Shown here piece by piece: positions 14,977 to 22,166 of a DNA stretch of 22,531 nucleotides; position 1 is the first letter of the stretch, and every line of letters starts with the position of its first letter. The notes under the pieces were generated by a model. It had not been told where the DNA came from. It did not search any database and saw nothing but the letters and a program-made list of their open reading frames with translations. This DNA is from Ruminococcaceae bacterium UBA1236. GTDB taxonomy: Bacteria > Bacillota > Clostridia > Oscillospirales > Acutalibacteraceae. The stretch lies in NCBI GenBank assembly GCA_002309055.1, contig DBWO01000035.1, positions 9,006-31,536 on the forward strand. Reading direction: 5' to 3'. The translations under genes and the position numbers were made by a program.

Positions 14977-15807
14977 TCAGACCGCAACGGGTATCTTTGC
15001 GGTAAACTCGTGGTATTTGTAGTCCTCTATCGTGAAACTGTCCTTTGTGAAATCGTAAAAATCGGTAACGCTCTTATCGAGTGTTATTTTCGGAGCGTCG
15101 TAAGGTGTTTTCTCAATCAGCTCTTTTACGATGGGGATGTGTCTGTCGTAAATATGAGCGTCGGCGATAACGTGAACGAATTCGCCCGGCTCAAAGCCCG
15201 TTACCTGAGCAATCATGCACACAAGAGCCGAATACTGCGCCACATTCCAGATGTTTGCCGCAAGCATATCCTGGCTTCTCTGGTTGAGTATCGCGTTGAG
15301 CTTGCCGCCCGTTACATTGAATGTCATGCTGTATGCGCAGGGGTAAAGCGCCATTTCGCTCAGATCCTGATGCACATAAATGTTTGTCAGTATTCTTCTG
15401 CTGCCGGGGTTGTGTTTCAGGTCGTAAAGCACTTTGTCCACCTGGTCCATATCGCCCTCGGGGTAGTGGTGCTTAACGCCTAGCTGATATCCGTACGCCT
15501 TGCCTATCGAGCCGTTTTCATCCGCCCAGGAATCCCACACGTGGCTTGAGAGGTCGTGAATATTATTGGATTTTTTCTGCCATATCCAGAGCAGCTCGTC
15601 AACAGCGCTCTTGAGGAAGGTTTTGCGCAGAGTGAGCATCGGGAATTCCTTGCTCAGGTCATAGCGGTTAACCACGCCGAATTTTTTGACTGTGTGCGCG
15701 GGCGTGCCGTCCTCCCAGCGGGGTCTTACCTCGATATCGTTGTCATAAATACCGTTTTCGAGAATGTCCTTGCAGGTGTTGATAAATACGGTGTCGGCAT
15801 AGCTCAT
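14977..15807 (-). CDS. thyA: Thymidylate synthase (Bacillus ThyA type)
   Basis: The 276-residue enzyme methylates dUMP to dTMP using methylenetetrahydrofolate. Landmarks are RPRWEDGTPAHT (28-39), ELLWIWQKKSN (71-81), the catalytic YPCAY (155-159, Cys157), NQRSQD (175-180, phosphate and uracil contacts) and DAHIYDRH (216-223). The sequence is closer to the Bacillus subtilis ThyA branch than to the E. coli branch: PCAY resembles PCVY rather than PCH, and the C-terminus ends VAV in both. The nucleotide-binding segment AANIWNVAQY departs from the common GxPFNI. The start codon overlaps the stop of the upstream kinase gene by four bases (ATGA), indicating translational coupling. Confidence 0.95.
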   Translation of the reverse strand: MSYADTVFINTCKDILENGIYDNDIEVRPRWEDGTPAHTVKKFGVVNRYDLSKEFPMLTLRKTFLKSAVDELLWIWQKKSNNIHDLSSHVWDSWADENGSIGKAYGYQLGVKHHYPEGDMDQVDKVLYDLKHNPGSRRILTNIYVHQDLSEMALYPCAYSMTFNVTGGKLNAILNQRSQDMLAANIWNVAQYSALVCMIAQVTGFEPGEFVHVIADAHIYDRHIPIVKELIEKTPYDAPKITLDKSVTDFYDFTKDSFTIEDYKYHEFTAKIPVAV

Positions 15808-16646
15808 TGCAAATCCTCCTGTAATTGAGTTAACTGCGGCAGATATTTTTCAAACGCCACGCCGAAGCGCGGGTCGGTTTTGCTGCGGTAAGTGTCCGCT
15901 ATTGAATCCGCCGTGAATTTAAGTGCCGTTTGCGCGGAGTCAAAGCAACTTTTGCCTTTTGTCATAAGGCCCGTCAGCACGCTCGCGAAAATATCGCCCG
16001 TGCCGTAATATGTGCCCGGATATTTTTCGGTGAAAAAGTATTCGCGGCGGGTTTTGTCGGAAACAAAGCATCCCGTTTTCCCTTCTTCAAAGGAGACGCC
16101 TGTTATAACAACATATTTTCCGGTAATTATCTCAAGTTTATCCGTCAGATCTTCGATATATTCCCTGCCGTATTCCTCAAGGTAACGCGTGCCCGTCATA
16201 AGGCAGGCCTCGGTGATGTTCGGCACAATTATGTCCGCTTTTTCGCAGAGCGCGGCCATCATACCGGGAAAGTCGCTGTCAAAACCTTTGTAAAGAATGC
16301 CCGAGTCCGCCATTGCGGGGTCAACCGCAACAAACGGATTTCTGCCGCCCTCAGAGAACATATCGATTATTTTCTTCACGGCTTCAATCTGCATCCTTGA
16401 GCCGAGATAGCCGGAATAAATCGTGTCAGGGTAAATGCCCAGCTCTGTCCAGTGGCGGCATATAGGGAGTATTTCATCTGTGAGGTCACGGAAGGTGTAA
16501 CCCTTTATGTCGCCTGTATGAGTTGAGAGAATCGCCGTAGGCACGGGATTCACCTCAATGCCGAGCGCCGATATAATGGGAATGGCGGCGGTCAGTGAGC
16601 ATTTGCCGACGCCGGAAATATCGTGAATTGCGGCTATACGCTTCAC
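15804..16646 (-). CDS. pdxY: Pyridoxal/pyridoxamine kinase (PdxY/PdxK-like)
   Basis: The 280-residue ribokinase-fold enzyme phosphorylates B6 vitamers to make PLP. It has IHDISGVGKCSL (7-18), TAILSTHTG (37-45), VDPAMADSG (108-116), PNITEA (142-147) and the catalytic GTGDIFASVLTG (215-226, Asp218). The start is set at the GTG at 16646: GGAGGTGG lies six bases before it, and an ATG 20 codons upstream falls at the -35 box of the promoter and so is not transcribed. It leads the thyA-folA-guaB operon and overlaps thyA by four bases. The exact vitamer preference, and so the pdxY versus pdxK symbol, is uncertain. Confidence 0.87.
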   Translation of the reverse strand: MKRIAAIHDISGVGKCSLTAAIPIISALGIEVNPVPTAILSTHTGDIKGYTFRDLTDEILPICRHWTELGIYPDTIYSGYLGSRMQIEAVKKIIDMFSEGGRNPFVAVDPAMADSGILYKGFDSDFPGMMAALCEKADIIVPNITEACLMTGTRYLEEYGREYIEDLTDKLEIITGKYVVITGVSFEEGKTGCFVSDKTRREYFFTEKYPGTYYGTGDIFASVLTGLMTKGKSCFDSAQTALKFTADSIADTYRSKTDPRFGVAFEKYLPQLTQLQEDLQ

Positions 16647-16677
16647 CGTGCTCCACCTCCGCTGTCTTATTTGAACA

Positions 16678-16706
16678 ATTATACTAAAACCTGAAACTTT
16701 TTTCAA
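16678..16706 (-). promoter_or_regulatory. Sigma-A promoter of the kinase-thyA-folA-guaB operon
   Basis: On the minus strand TTGAAA (16706-16701) and TATAAT (16683-16678) are 17 bases apart. Transcription should start near 16671, about 25 bases before the GTG start. The DNA just upstream is very AT-rich and could act as an UP element. Confidence 0.8.
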
Positions 16707-16718
16707 TATTTATGCGCT

Positions 16719-16740
16719 AAAATATTCAATAAAATATTTT
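16719..16740. repeat. AT-rich inverted repeat between divergent promoters
   Basis: AAAATATT (16719-16726) and AATATTTT (16733-16740) form a perfect 8-bp dyad with spacer CAATAA, just upstream of the operon's -35 box. It may be an operator or simply part of an AT-rich UP element. Confidence 0.4.
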
Positions 16741-16781
16741 CATTTTTGACGGGATTTTTTCTTTATTTTGATAAATTGCAC

Positions 16782-16810
16782 TTTACTACCGGTTGCTTAA
16801 GTGGTAAAAT
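16782..16810 (+). promoter_or_regulatory. Sigma-A promoter of the ceramidase-like gene
   Basis: TTTACT (16782-16787) and TAAAAT (16805-16810) are 17 bases apart, and TGG before the -10 makes it an extended -10 (TGnTAAAAT). Transcription should start near 16817, giving a leader of about 49 bases. Confidence 0.65.
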
Positions 16811-16831
16811 TGAAAAGTAAAATAATCATTT

Positions 16832-16848
16832 GCCCCGGTTTACGGGGC
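16832..16848 (+). promoter_or_regulatory. Leader hairpin with duplicated CGGGG next to the ribosome site
   Basis: GCCCCG (16832-16837) pairs with CGGGGC (16843-16848) around the loop GTTTA. A second CGGGG at 16854-16858 overlaps the only plausible Shine-Dalgarno (GGGGA, 16855-16859) and could pair with the same CCCCG. Confidence 0.45.
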
Positions 16849-16865
16849 GGAAACGGGGATTGTTT

Positions 16866-18617
16866 ATGAAAAAGCTCGGTCTTAAAGCAATCAGTGTAAT
16901 TCTTGCCGTATCGCTTATTATGGGTGGATTTTCGGCGGTCGGCGCATCCGCCGCGGGCGATATAGGCGACACGCTCACCCATGTCGGCGTAAGTATGCTC
17001 GGCGGCATCATTAAGGGCCTCCTCGGCGGCATCTGCGCCGTTGTGCCCGAGAGCTCAAAAGTTAAAAAGCTCAGTGAAAAAACAACGGAAAATTTCTATG
17101 AAGGCACCGAAGATATGCTCGCAGAGCCCTCCGAAGGAGCAAAATGGTCTCTCGGCTATGCAAAGGCGTCCCTTGTGCCCGATGATATTCTTGAAAAAGG
17201 CACCGAGTATTATCTCGGCGGTTTCCTGACTCTCGATAACGGTATGAACAATAAAATCGAAGAAGTCATTGACGATATGCAGATCAGGTGTATCGCAGTT
17301 TCGGACGGCAGCGGCAGAGGCGTTACCGTTTTTGCCAATGTTGACTGTATCGGCTTCTGCAACGGCGATATAAAGACCGTGAGACAGTATGTTGAAGATA
17401 TGAACACCGGCATTGATTTCAACGCCATCAATATCTCCTCAACTCACTGCCACAGCTGTATCGACACTCAGGGCCTCTGGACGAACACCTTCAAGAAGGT
17501 GCTCGGCAACATTTTCAAGTCTTATATTCCCGGCGCAAAGCTTGAGAGAGGCGTAAACACCGAGTGGCTTGACTGGGCTTGTCACGTTATGGCTGAAACC
17601 ATCAAAAAGGCGGCAACGGATATGAGCGAAGGCTCAATGACCTACGCTGTCAAAACTCTCAACCCCGATTATTTCAACAACAAAAACAGAAAGTCCTGCA
17701 CAAGCCTCTGCTCCGATATGTCAAGGTTTGTCTTCACACCCGATGACAGCAGCGTTAAGCCCACTATGCTTGTCAATATCGCCGCTCATCCCGATGTTGT
17801 AGGCCTTGCCACAAGCGACAAGCAGGATAACGGCAGACAGCTTTCCGGCGACTATGTCTATTATATGGGCAAAACAATAGAAGGCAGCGGCTACAACTTT
17901 ATGTTTGTAAACGGCGCGATTGCCGGCATCTATTACGGCAGAGGCCTTACAAACGACGATGTTCCCATGGACAGAAGGTATGAACAGGCGGTGAGATACG
18001 GCACCGAGATGGGCAATATCGCGCTCAACCTTACAAGCACCTATGACGAAATCTCCGCAAAGGCGGACTGGGAAACAATCAGAAAAGAATCCGAAGGCAA
18101 CGACGGATATACCCTCTGGTTTGAGGATTGGACTCCCGTAACCGAAAGAGCGCTCGAGCCGGTTCTCAACATAAAAATCAGAGAAGTTAAGCTCCCCGTT
18201 AACAATCCTCTCATGAAGCTCGTCGGCAAGATTGACTTAACCTGCTATCAGGTTTATAAGGAAGGTCTTTCGGATTACTATATGTTCTCTGAGGTCGGCT
18301 ACTGTGAAATGGGCGATGTTAAAATCGCGATGGTACCCGGCGAACTTGTTCAGGATATTATGTACGGCGGCGGCTCACTCACCGCTGAGGGCTCCTTCAA
18401 AGGCGAGGATTACGGCCTTCCGAGCATCAGAGAGATATTCGGCGACGATACAATCTGCTTCGGCCTTTGCAACGACGCAATCGGCTATATCGTGCCTGAT
18501 AACGATTACTCGCTCGGTATAGTTGACGATCACTATCAGGAGCTTATCTCCCTGGGCGATCACGTCGCGTCTGCCGTAACAACGGGCCTTATGGAGATAG
18601 CGGAAGAAATCAAATAA
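16866..18617 (+). CDS. Secreted neutral ceramidase-like protein
   Basis: The 583-residue product starts with a clear signal peptide (MKKLGLKAISVILAVSL..., likely cut after GASA near residue 29). The body resembles the N-terminal domain of neutral/alkaline non-lysosomal ceramidases: NISSTHCHSCID (189-200) corresponds to the metal-binding THTHSGP segment, NIAAHPD (304-310) carries the second metal His308, LSGDY (326-330) follows, MVPGEL (489-494) carries Glu493 and GYIVPDNDY (540-548) carries Tyr541. The family's GDxSPN nucleophile motif is not recognisable after VNGA (348-351). True ceramidases split ceramide into sphingosine and fatty acid. The start at 16866 is set by the signal peptide and promoter position. 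The fold assignment is good, the activity uncertain. Confidence 0.78.
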   Translation: MKKLGLKAISVILAVSLIMGGFSAVGASAAGDIGDTLTHVGVSMLGGIIKGLLGGICAVVPESSKVKKLSEKTTENFYEGTEDMLAEPSEGAKWSLGYAKASLVPDDILEKGTEYYLGGFLTLDNGMNNKIEEVIDDMQIRCIAVSDGSGRGVTVFANVDCIGFCNGDIKTVRQYVEDMNTGIDFNAINISSTHCHSCIDTQGLWTNTFKKVLGNIFKSYIPGAKLERGVNTEWLDWACHVMAETIKKAATDMSEGSMTYAVKTLNPDYFNNKNRKSCTSLCSDMSRFVFTPDDSSVKPTMLVNIAAHPDVVGLATSDKQDNGRQLSGDYVYYMGKTIEGSGYNFMFVNGAIAGIYYGRGLTNDDVPMDRRYEQAVRYGTEMGNIALNLTSTYDEISAKADWETIRKESEGNDGYTLWFEDWTPVTERALEPVLNIKIREVKLPVNNPLMKLVGKIDLTCYQVYKEGLSDYYMFSEVGYCEMGDVKIAMVPGELVQDIMYGGGSLTAEGSFKGEDYGLPSIREIFGDDTICFGLCNDAIGYIVPDNDYSLGIVDDHYQELISLGDHVASAVTTGLMEIAEEIK

Positions 18618-18648
18618 GATAAACTTACAATAAAAAGGAGAGAGAAAT

Positions 18649-19518
18649 ATGCAGACTATGCTCGCAATGTGGCTTTCGTTAATTCTTGCTTTCACCTCTG
18701 TTTTCGGCCTTGTCGGCGATAAATACGAGGTATATGAAAACATCCGCTACGGCGAAGCCGAAAGAGACCTTGTTACAATTTACGTGCCCGAAACCGCTTA
18801 TGAAAACGATCATAACGGATGTATTCTTTACATCCACGGCGGCTCCTGGCAGGGCGGCGAAAAAGAGGATATGGCACCCCATTGCAAAAAACTCGCAATG
18901 AAGGGCTATATCACCGCCACAATGAGCTATTCGCTTTATTCGGATGAAGTTTTCGGCGAAGTGACGGCCTTCACAATGATTGATGAAATTGACAAGTGCA
19001 TTGATGCCATAAAGTCTTTTTCCGATGAGCATAAACTCAATATCACAAAGCTCGCTACATCCGGATATTCAGCGGGCGGCCATCTCTCAATGCTTTACAG
19101 CTACTCAAGGCCGCAGGATTCCTCCATTGAGCTTGCCTTTACCGCAAACAGGGTAGGTCCCTCCGATATGGGCGCGGATGTATGGGGCAGCTATTCGCTC
19201 GCTTCAATGCTTTCAGGCGTTAAAATAACCGACGAAATGGTTGAGAGCGGAGAGGCGGAGAGAATTGCCGATTCCGTTTCACCCGTGGCATTTGTAAACG
19301 AAAAGACAATGCCTTCAATTTTTGCATACGCAGGCAACGATATCCTTGTAGGAAAAGGCAACAGGGATTCAATTCAGAAGACTTTTGAGAATAACGGCAC
19401 ACCCTATGAATATATCTTCTTCCCGCTCTCGGGTCACGGACTTCTGCTTGACCCGATAAGCGAGATACAGTATTACAAAGCTCTTTATTCTTATTGCGAA
19501 ACTTATTTCGGCTATTAA
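18649..19518 (+). CDS. Exported alpha/beta hydrolase (esterase/lipase-like)
   Basis: The 289-residue product has a hydrophobic N-terminus (about 4-22, MLAMWLSLILAFTSVFGL) that should act as a signal peptide or anchor. The catalytic machinery is complete: oxyanion motif YIHGGSW (61-67), nucleophile elbow GYSAGGH (139-145, Ser141), acid Asp231 in AGNDILV and His263 in SGHG. HGG places it near the hormone-sensitive lipase/carboxylesterase group (BD-FAE-like). AAAGGAGAG stands before the ATG. It lies 31 bp after the ceramidase-like gene, and a strong terminator follows, so the two form a bicistronic exported-hydrolase unit. The ester substrate is unknown. Confidence 0.85.
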   Translation: MQTMLAMWLSLILAFTSVFGLVGDKYEVYENIRYGEAERDLVTIYVPETAYENDHNGCILYIHGGSWQGGEKEDMAPHCKKLAMKGYITATMSYSLYSDEVFGEVTAFTMIDEIDKCIDAIKSFSDEHKLNITKLATSGYSAGGHLSMLYSYSRPQDSSIELAFTANRVGPSDMGADVWGSYSLASMLSGVKITDEMVESGEAERIADSVSPVAFVNEKTMPSIFAYAGNDILVGKGNRDSIQKTFENNGTPYEYIFFPLSGHGLLLDPISEIQYYKALYSYCETYFGY

Positions 19519-19525
19519 AAGAAGC

Positions 19526-19561
19526 AAAACGGTCGCCCGCGAATAACGGGCTGCCGTTTTT
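19526..19561 (+). terminator. Intrinsic terminator after the alpha/beta hydrolase gene
   Basis: AAAACGGTCGCCCG (19526-19539) pairs with CGGGCTGCCGTTTT (19547-19560), with one mismatch and one wobble pair, around a 7-base loop, ending in five T residues. Confidence 0.88.
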
Positions 19562-19586
19562 ATCTTATCAGAACAGTTTCTTTTTC

Positions 19587-19616
19587 TTGATTTTACCGCC
19601 GCAGCTGGTTTATAAT
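19587..19616 (+). promoter_or_regulatory. Sigma-A promoter of the second transporter/fucosidase unit
   Basis: TTGATT (19587-19592) and TATAAT (19611-19616) are 18 bases apart. Transcription should start near 19623, upstream of the GGAGG ribosome site (19644-19648). Confidence 0.7.
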
Positions 19617-19655
19617 TATAAGCGGAAGAGAAAAAGTGAAAACGGAGGACAAGTC

Positions 19656-22151
19656 ATGATAGAAAATGTAAAGGGCCGGATTCTTGATATCTTTGCCTAT
19701 TGGCGGGTGCCTGCTTCAGGTGACAGCGTTGCCTACAGAGAGTATCTTATGCTTTCGGTCGGCTGGCTCGGCATGCGTCTTGCAACCGTGTTCGGCATAG
19801 CTTTTGCGGTCAACAATCCTTTTACCGCCATGACTTTGCATATGACGCACAAGGATTTGCTCATTTTCGGCTATATCTGCACCGCTATCGGCTACGCTTT
19901 AGCGCCGCTCAATGCCTATATTATTGATAACCTGCGATCACGTGACGGCAAATACCGCGTCTTTGTAAAGCTTGCAGTGCCCTCCGGTATTCTCTCGCTT
20001 TTCGCTCTGTTTTTTCCCTATGAAAAGATGGGATATATCCCTATGGTTATCTCTCTTTTCCTGATCGGTCAGATTCAGGGCTATGTGCAGGGCTGGTATT
20101 CAACCGGTGTCAGCAACCTTGTTTTTGTTATTTCTCCGAATTCTCAGGAGCGCGTGCGTATTATGACTGTCTCTTCGCTTGTTCATAATTTTGCACCGAG
20201 TCTCACGGGCCTTCTTATCCCCGTGCTCAGCGATGTTTTTGCAAACGGCGACCTCTATAACATCAAAACTTACCGTATGATTTATCCCGTGTTTATCGTT
20301 ATAGGCGTTGCAATGAGCTTAACTGCATACTACGGTGTGCAGGAACGTATCGTTGTGCCGAAATCGAGAGTCACCAAAATCGGGCTTGCAGACGCACTCA
20401 AAGCTGTTTCAAAGAATAAGCTTTTCTGGATTAAATGCTCCGACAACTGGAACAATTTTATGGAAGACAGCAAAAATGTACTTATGCAGTGGCTCTTCTA
20501 TTACGGCAAAGTCGGCTCCATGACCACCTACGGTATTATGGATACGCTCTCCTACAACTCTTCGATGTGGGCAATGCTCGCTTCACCCTGGCTCATAAAC
20601 AGGCTCGGCAAAAAAGGCTTCAAACTCACAAAGAACATTCTGCAGGTATTCATCACTCTCGGTCTTGCTCTTACATACAAAGGTAAGCACAATCTCTTCT
20701 GGATTTTTATTTTCTATTTCCTTAACAGATTCTGGGAGACAACCGAAGTTGTTGACAGAGCCATGGAATCCGATATCAGGGATTATCAGCAGTATATCAG
20801 CGGCGAGCGTATAGACGGCTCTTTCGGCGTGGTAGATACCTATGTCGGCGGCGCCGTCGGCGCGGTTACAAATCTGTTTGTGCCGTGGGTTTACAAGCGA
20901 AACGGTTTTGACGGCACCGATTATTCCGTTCTCAATGTTTACAGGGAGGACGGTTCTTATAACAGCGGCAATGTTCTTTACACATTGCTCGATAAACTGC
21001 TTGTCATCTCCCTTGTCGGAGCGGTTATCGACATTTTACCCTGGTTCTTCTACGACCTTTCCGAAACGGACCAGAAAGCGGTTGTGCGTGTTGTGCGCCT
21101 GAGAAGCGCGGCAGAGGACCGTGATGCGGGCTTAATGCAGGATGATGTTTACTGTGAGGCGTGCGAAGGCCTCGCAAAAATGAACGAATATATAGAACTT
21201 GAAACACAGGAAAAGATAAAAGTAAAAGCGTCGGGAATGACCCGCGCACAGGTCAAAGCCGTGAATAAAGAGATAAGCGTCCGTAATGAAGAAATTGAAA
21301 TCGCGGGATTCCTGAATCGGGAGCTCAAAAGATATACAACCGACTTCGGCGTTAAACTGACAGAGTTCTGCCGCCTTATGAAGGATGATGACGGCGAAAC
21401 CGACTATGAACTTCTTGCCTATAAGCTCCCCGAAGTGCAGAGCAAAGAGGAGCGCACGCTCAAAAGCGATGCCATCAACAATGCCCGCGCAATCAAACGC
21501 GCCCGCCGGATGATTGCGAAGCATCCCGAAAAGGAAGTGCGCGAGTTCAGCGCAGAAGAATATGAAAAACTTTTTGACCTGCCCGAAGACACCGCGGAGC
21601 AGCGCAGGGAAAAACGAGGTTTAATAAAAGCGGCAAACAGAGAGCGCAACAATTACGGTAAAGTTATGAAGCCGTATATCTGGGCGGAAAGGCATATACT
21701 TCTGAGCGAAGTATATGCGGATATCGACTCATTCACGGCAGATTATAAAAACGCCAGAAAACGCCTCGATGAAAAACTTGAGGCCGACCGTATTGAGGCG
21801 GAAGGTGCCGCAGTGAAGCGTAAGACGGAAGCAAAGCTAAGACGCCTGAGAAAAGCGGGCGCGGCATCGCCCGAGCAGACTGCGCGTATTGAAATGTATG
21901 AGAATAAGATGCTTGAGGCGCAGCGCCTTATGGCAGACGGCTCCGACCCCGATACTCTCGCCCGGCTTATAAACGAGCTTGACGCATATTATACAGGTGA
22001 AGATTGGAAGTTTGACTTTGCCGCCGATGAAACCGGTCTTCTGCCCGAGGACCTTCCGCGCGGAGTGCTTTCCGAGGACGGTATTTACAGCCTTCTTGAG
22101 CAGTACAGAGAGTCGCTCGAAGAATCAGACGAAGAATCAGACAAAGAATAA
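19656..22151 (+). CDS. GPH-like MFS transporter with a 360-residue charged C-terminal extension
   Basis: The 831-residue product has a MelB-like MFS core in residues 1-470. NAYIIDNLRSRDGKYRVF (86-103) matches the GPH loop 2-3 motif, and ESDIRDYQQYISGERIDG (371-388) matches the C-terminal-half motif. Residues 471-831 form a cytoplasmic tail rich in Lys, Arg and Glu, predicted to be largely helical or coiled coil (for example VKRKTEAKLRRLRKAG), ending in an acidic run. Normal GPH proteins have about 450-500 residues. The ATG at 19656 is chosen because GGAGG lies seven bases before it and the promoter lies downstream of the in-frame upstream codons. The second GH29 gene starts 15 bases later, which suggests fucosylated glycans as substrate. 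The tail has no recognised domain. Confidence 0.83.
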   Translation: MIENVKGRILDIFAYWRVPASGDSVAYREYLMLSVGWLGMRLATVFGIAFAVNNPFTAMTLHMTHKDLLIFGYICTAIGYALAPLNAYIIDNLRSRDGKYRVFVKLAVPSGILSLFALFFPYEKMGYIPMVISLFLIGQIQGYVQGWYSTGVSNLVFVISPNSQERVRIMTVSSLVHNFAPSLTGLLIPVLSDVFANGDLYNIKTYRMIYPVFIVIGVAMSLTAYYGVQERIVVPKSRVTKIGLADALKAVSKNKLFWIKCSDNWNNFMEDSKNVLMQWLFYYGKVGSMTTYGIMDTLSYNSSMWAMLASPWLINRLGKKGFKLTKNILQVFITLGLALTYKGKHNLFWIFIFYFLNRFWETTEVVDRAMESDIRDYQQYISGERIDGSFGVVDTYVGGAVGAVTNLFVPWVYKRNGFDGTDYSVLNVYREDGSYNSGNVLYTLLDKLLVISLVGAVIDILPWFFYDLSETDQKAVVRVVRLRSAAEDRDAGLMQDDVYCEACEGLAKMNEYIELETQEKIKVKASGMTRAQVKAVNKEISVRNEEIEIAGFLNRELKRYTTDFGVKLTEFCRLMKDDDGETDYELLAYKLPEVQSKEERTLKSDAINNARAIKRARRMIAKHPEKEVREFSAEEYEKLFDLPEDTAEQRREKRGLIKAANRERNNYGKVMKPYIWAERHILLSEVYADIDSFTADYKNARKRLDEKLEADRIEAEGAAVKRKTEAKLRRLRKAGAASPEQTARIEMYENKMLEAQRLMADGSDPDTLARLINELDAYYTGEDWKFDFAADETGLLPEDLPRGVLSEDGIYSLLEQYRESLEESDEESDKE

Positions 22152-22166
22152 CACACGGAGAAAACA

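Noticed and set aside
16647..16706. ATG at 16706 as start of the pyridoxal kinase
   Set aside because: This ATG lies in the -35 box of the operon promoter. The GTG at 16646 has GGAGGTGG six bases upstream and starts exactly at the conserved fold.
19494..19655. 54-codon N-terminal extension of the long-tailed transporter
   Set aside because: It would run through the end of the hydrolase gene, its terminator and the promoter at 19587-19616. The ATG at 19656 has a GGAGG site.
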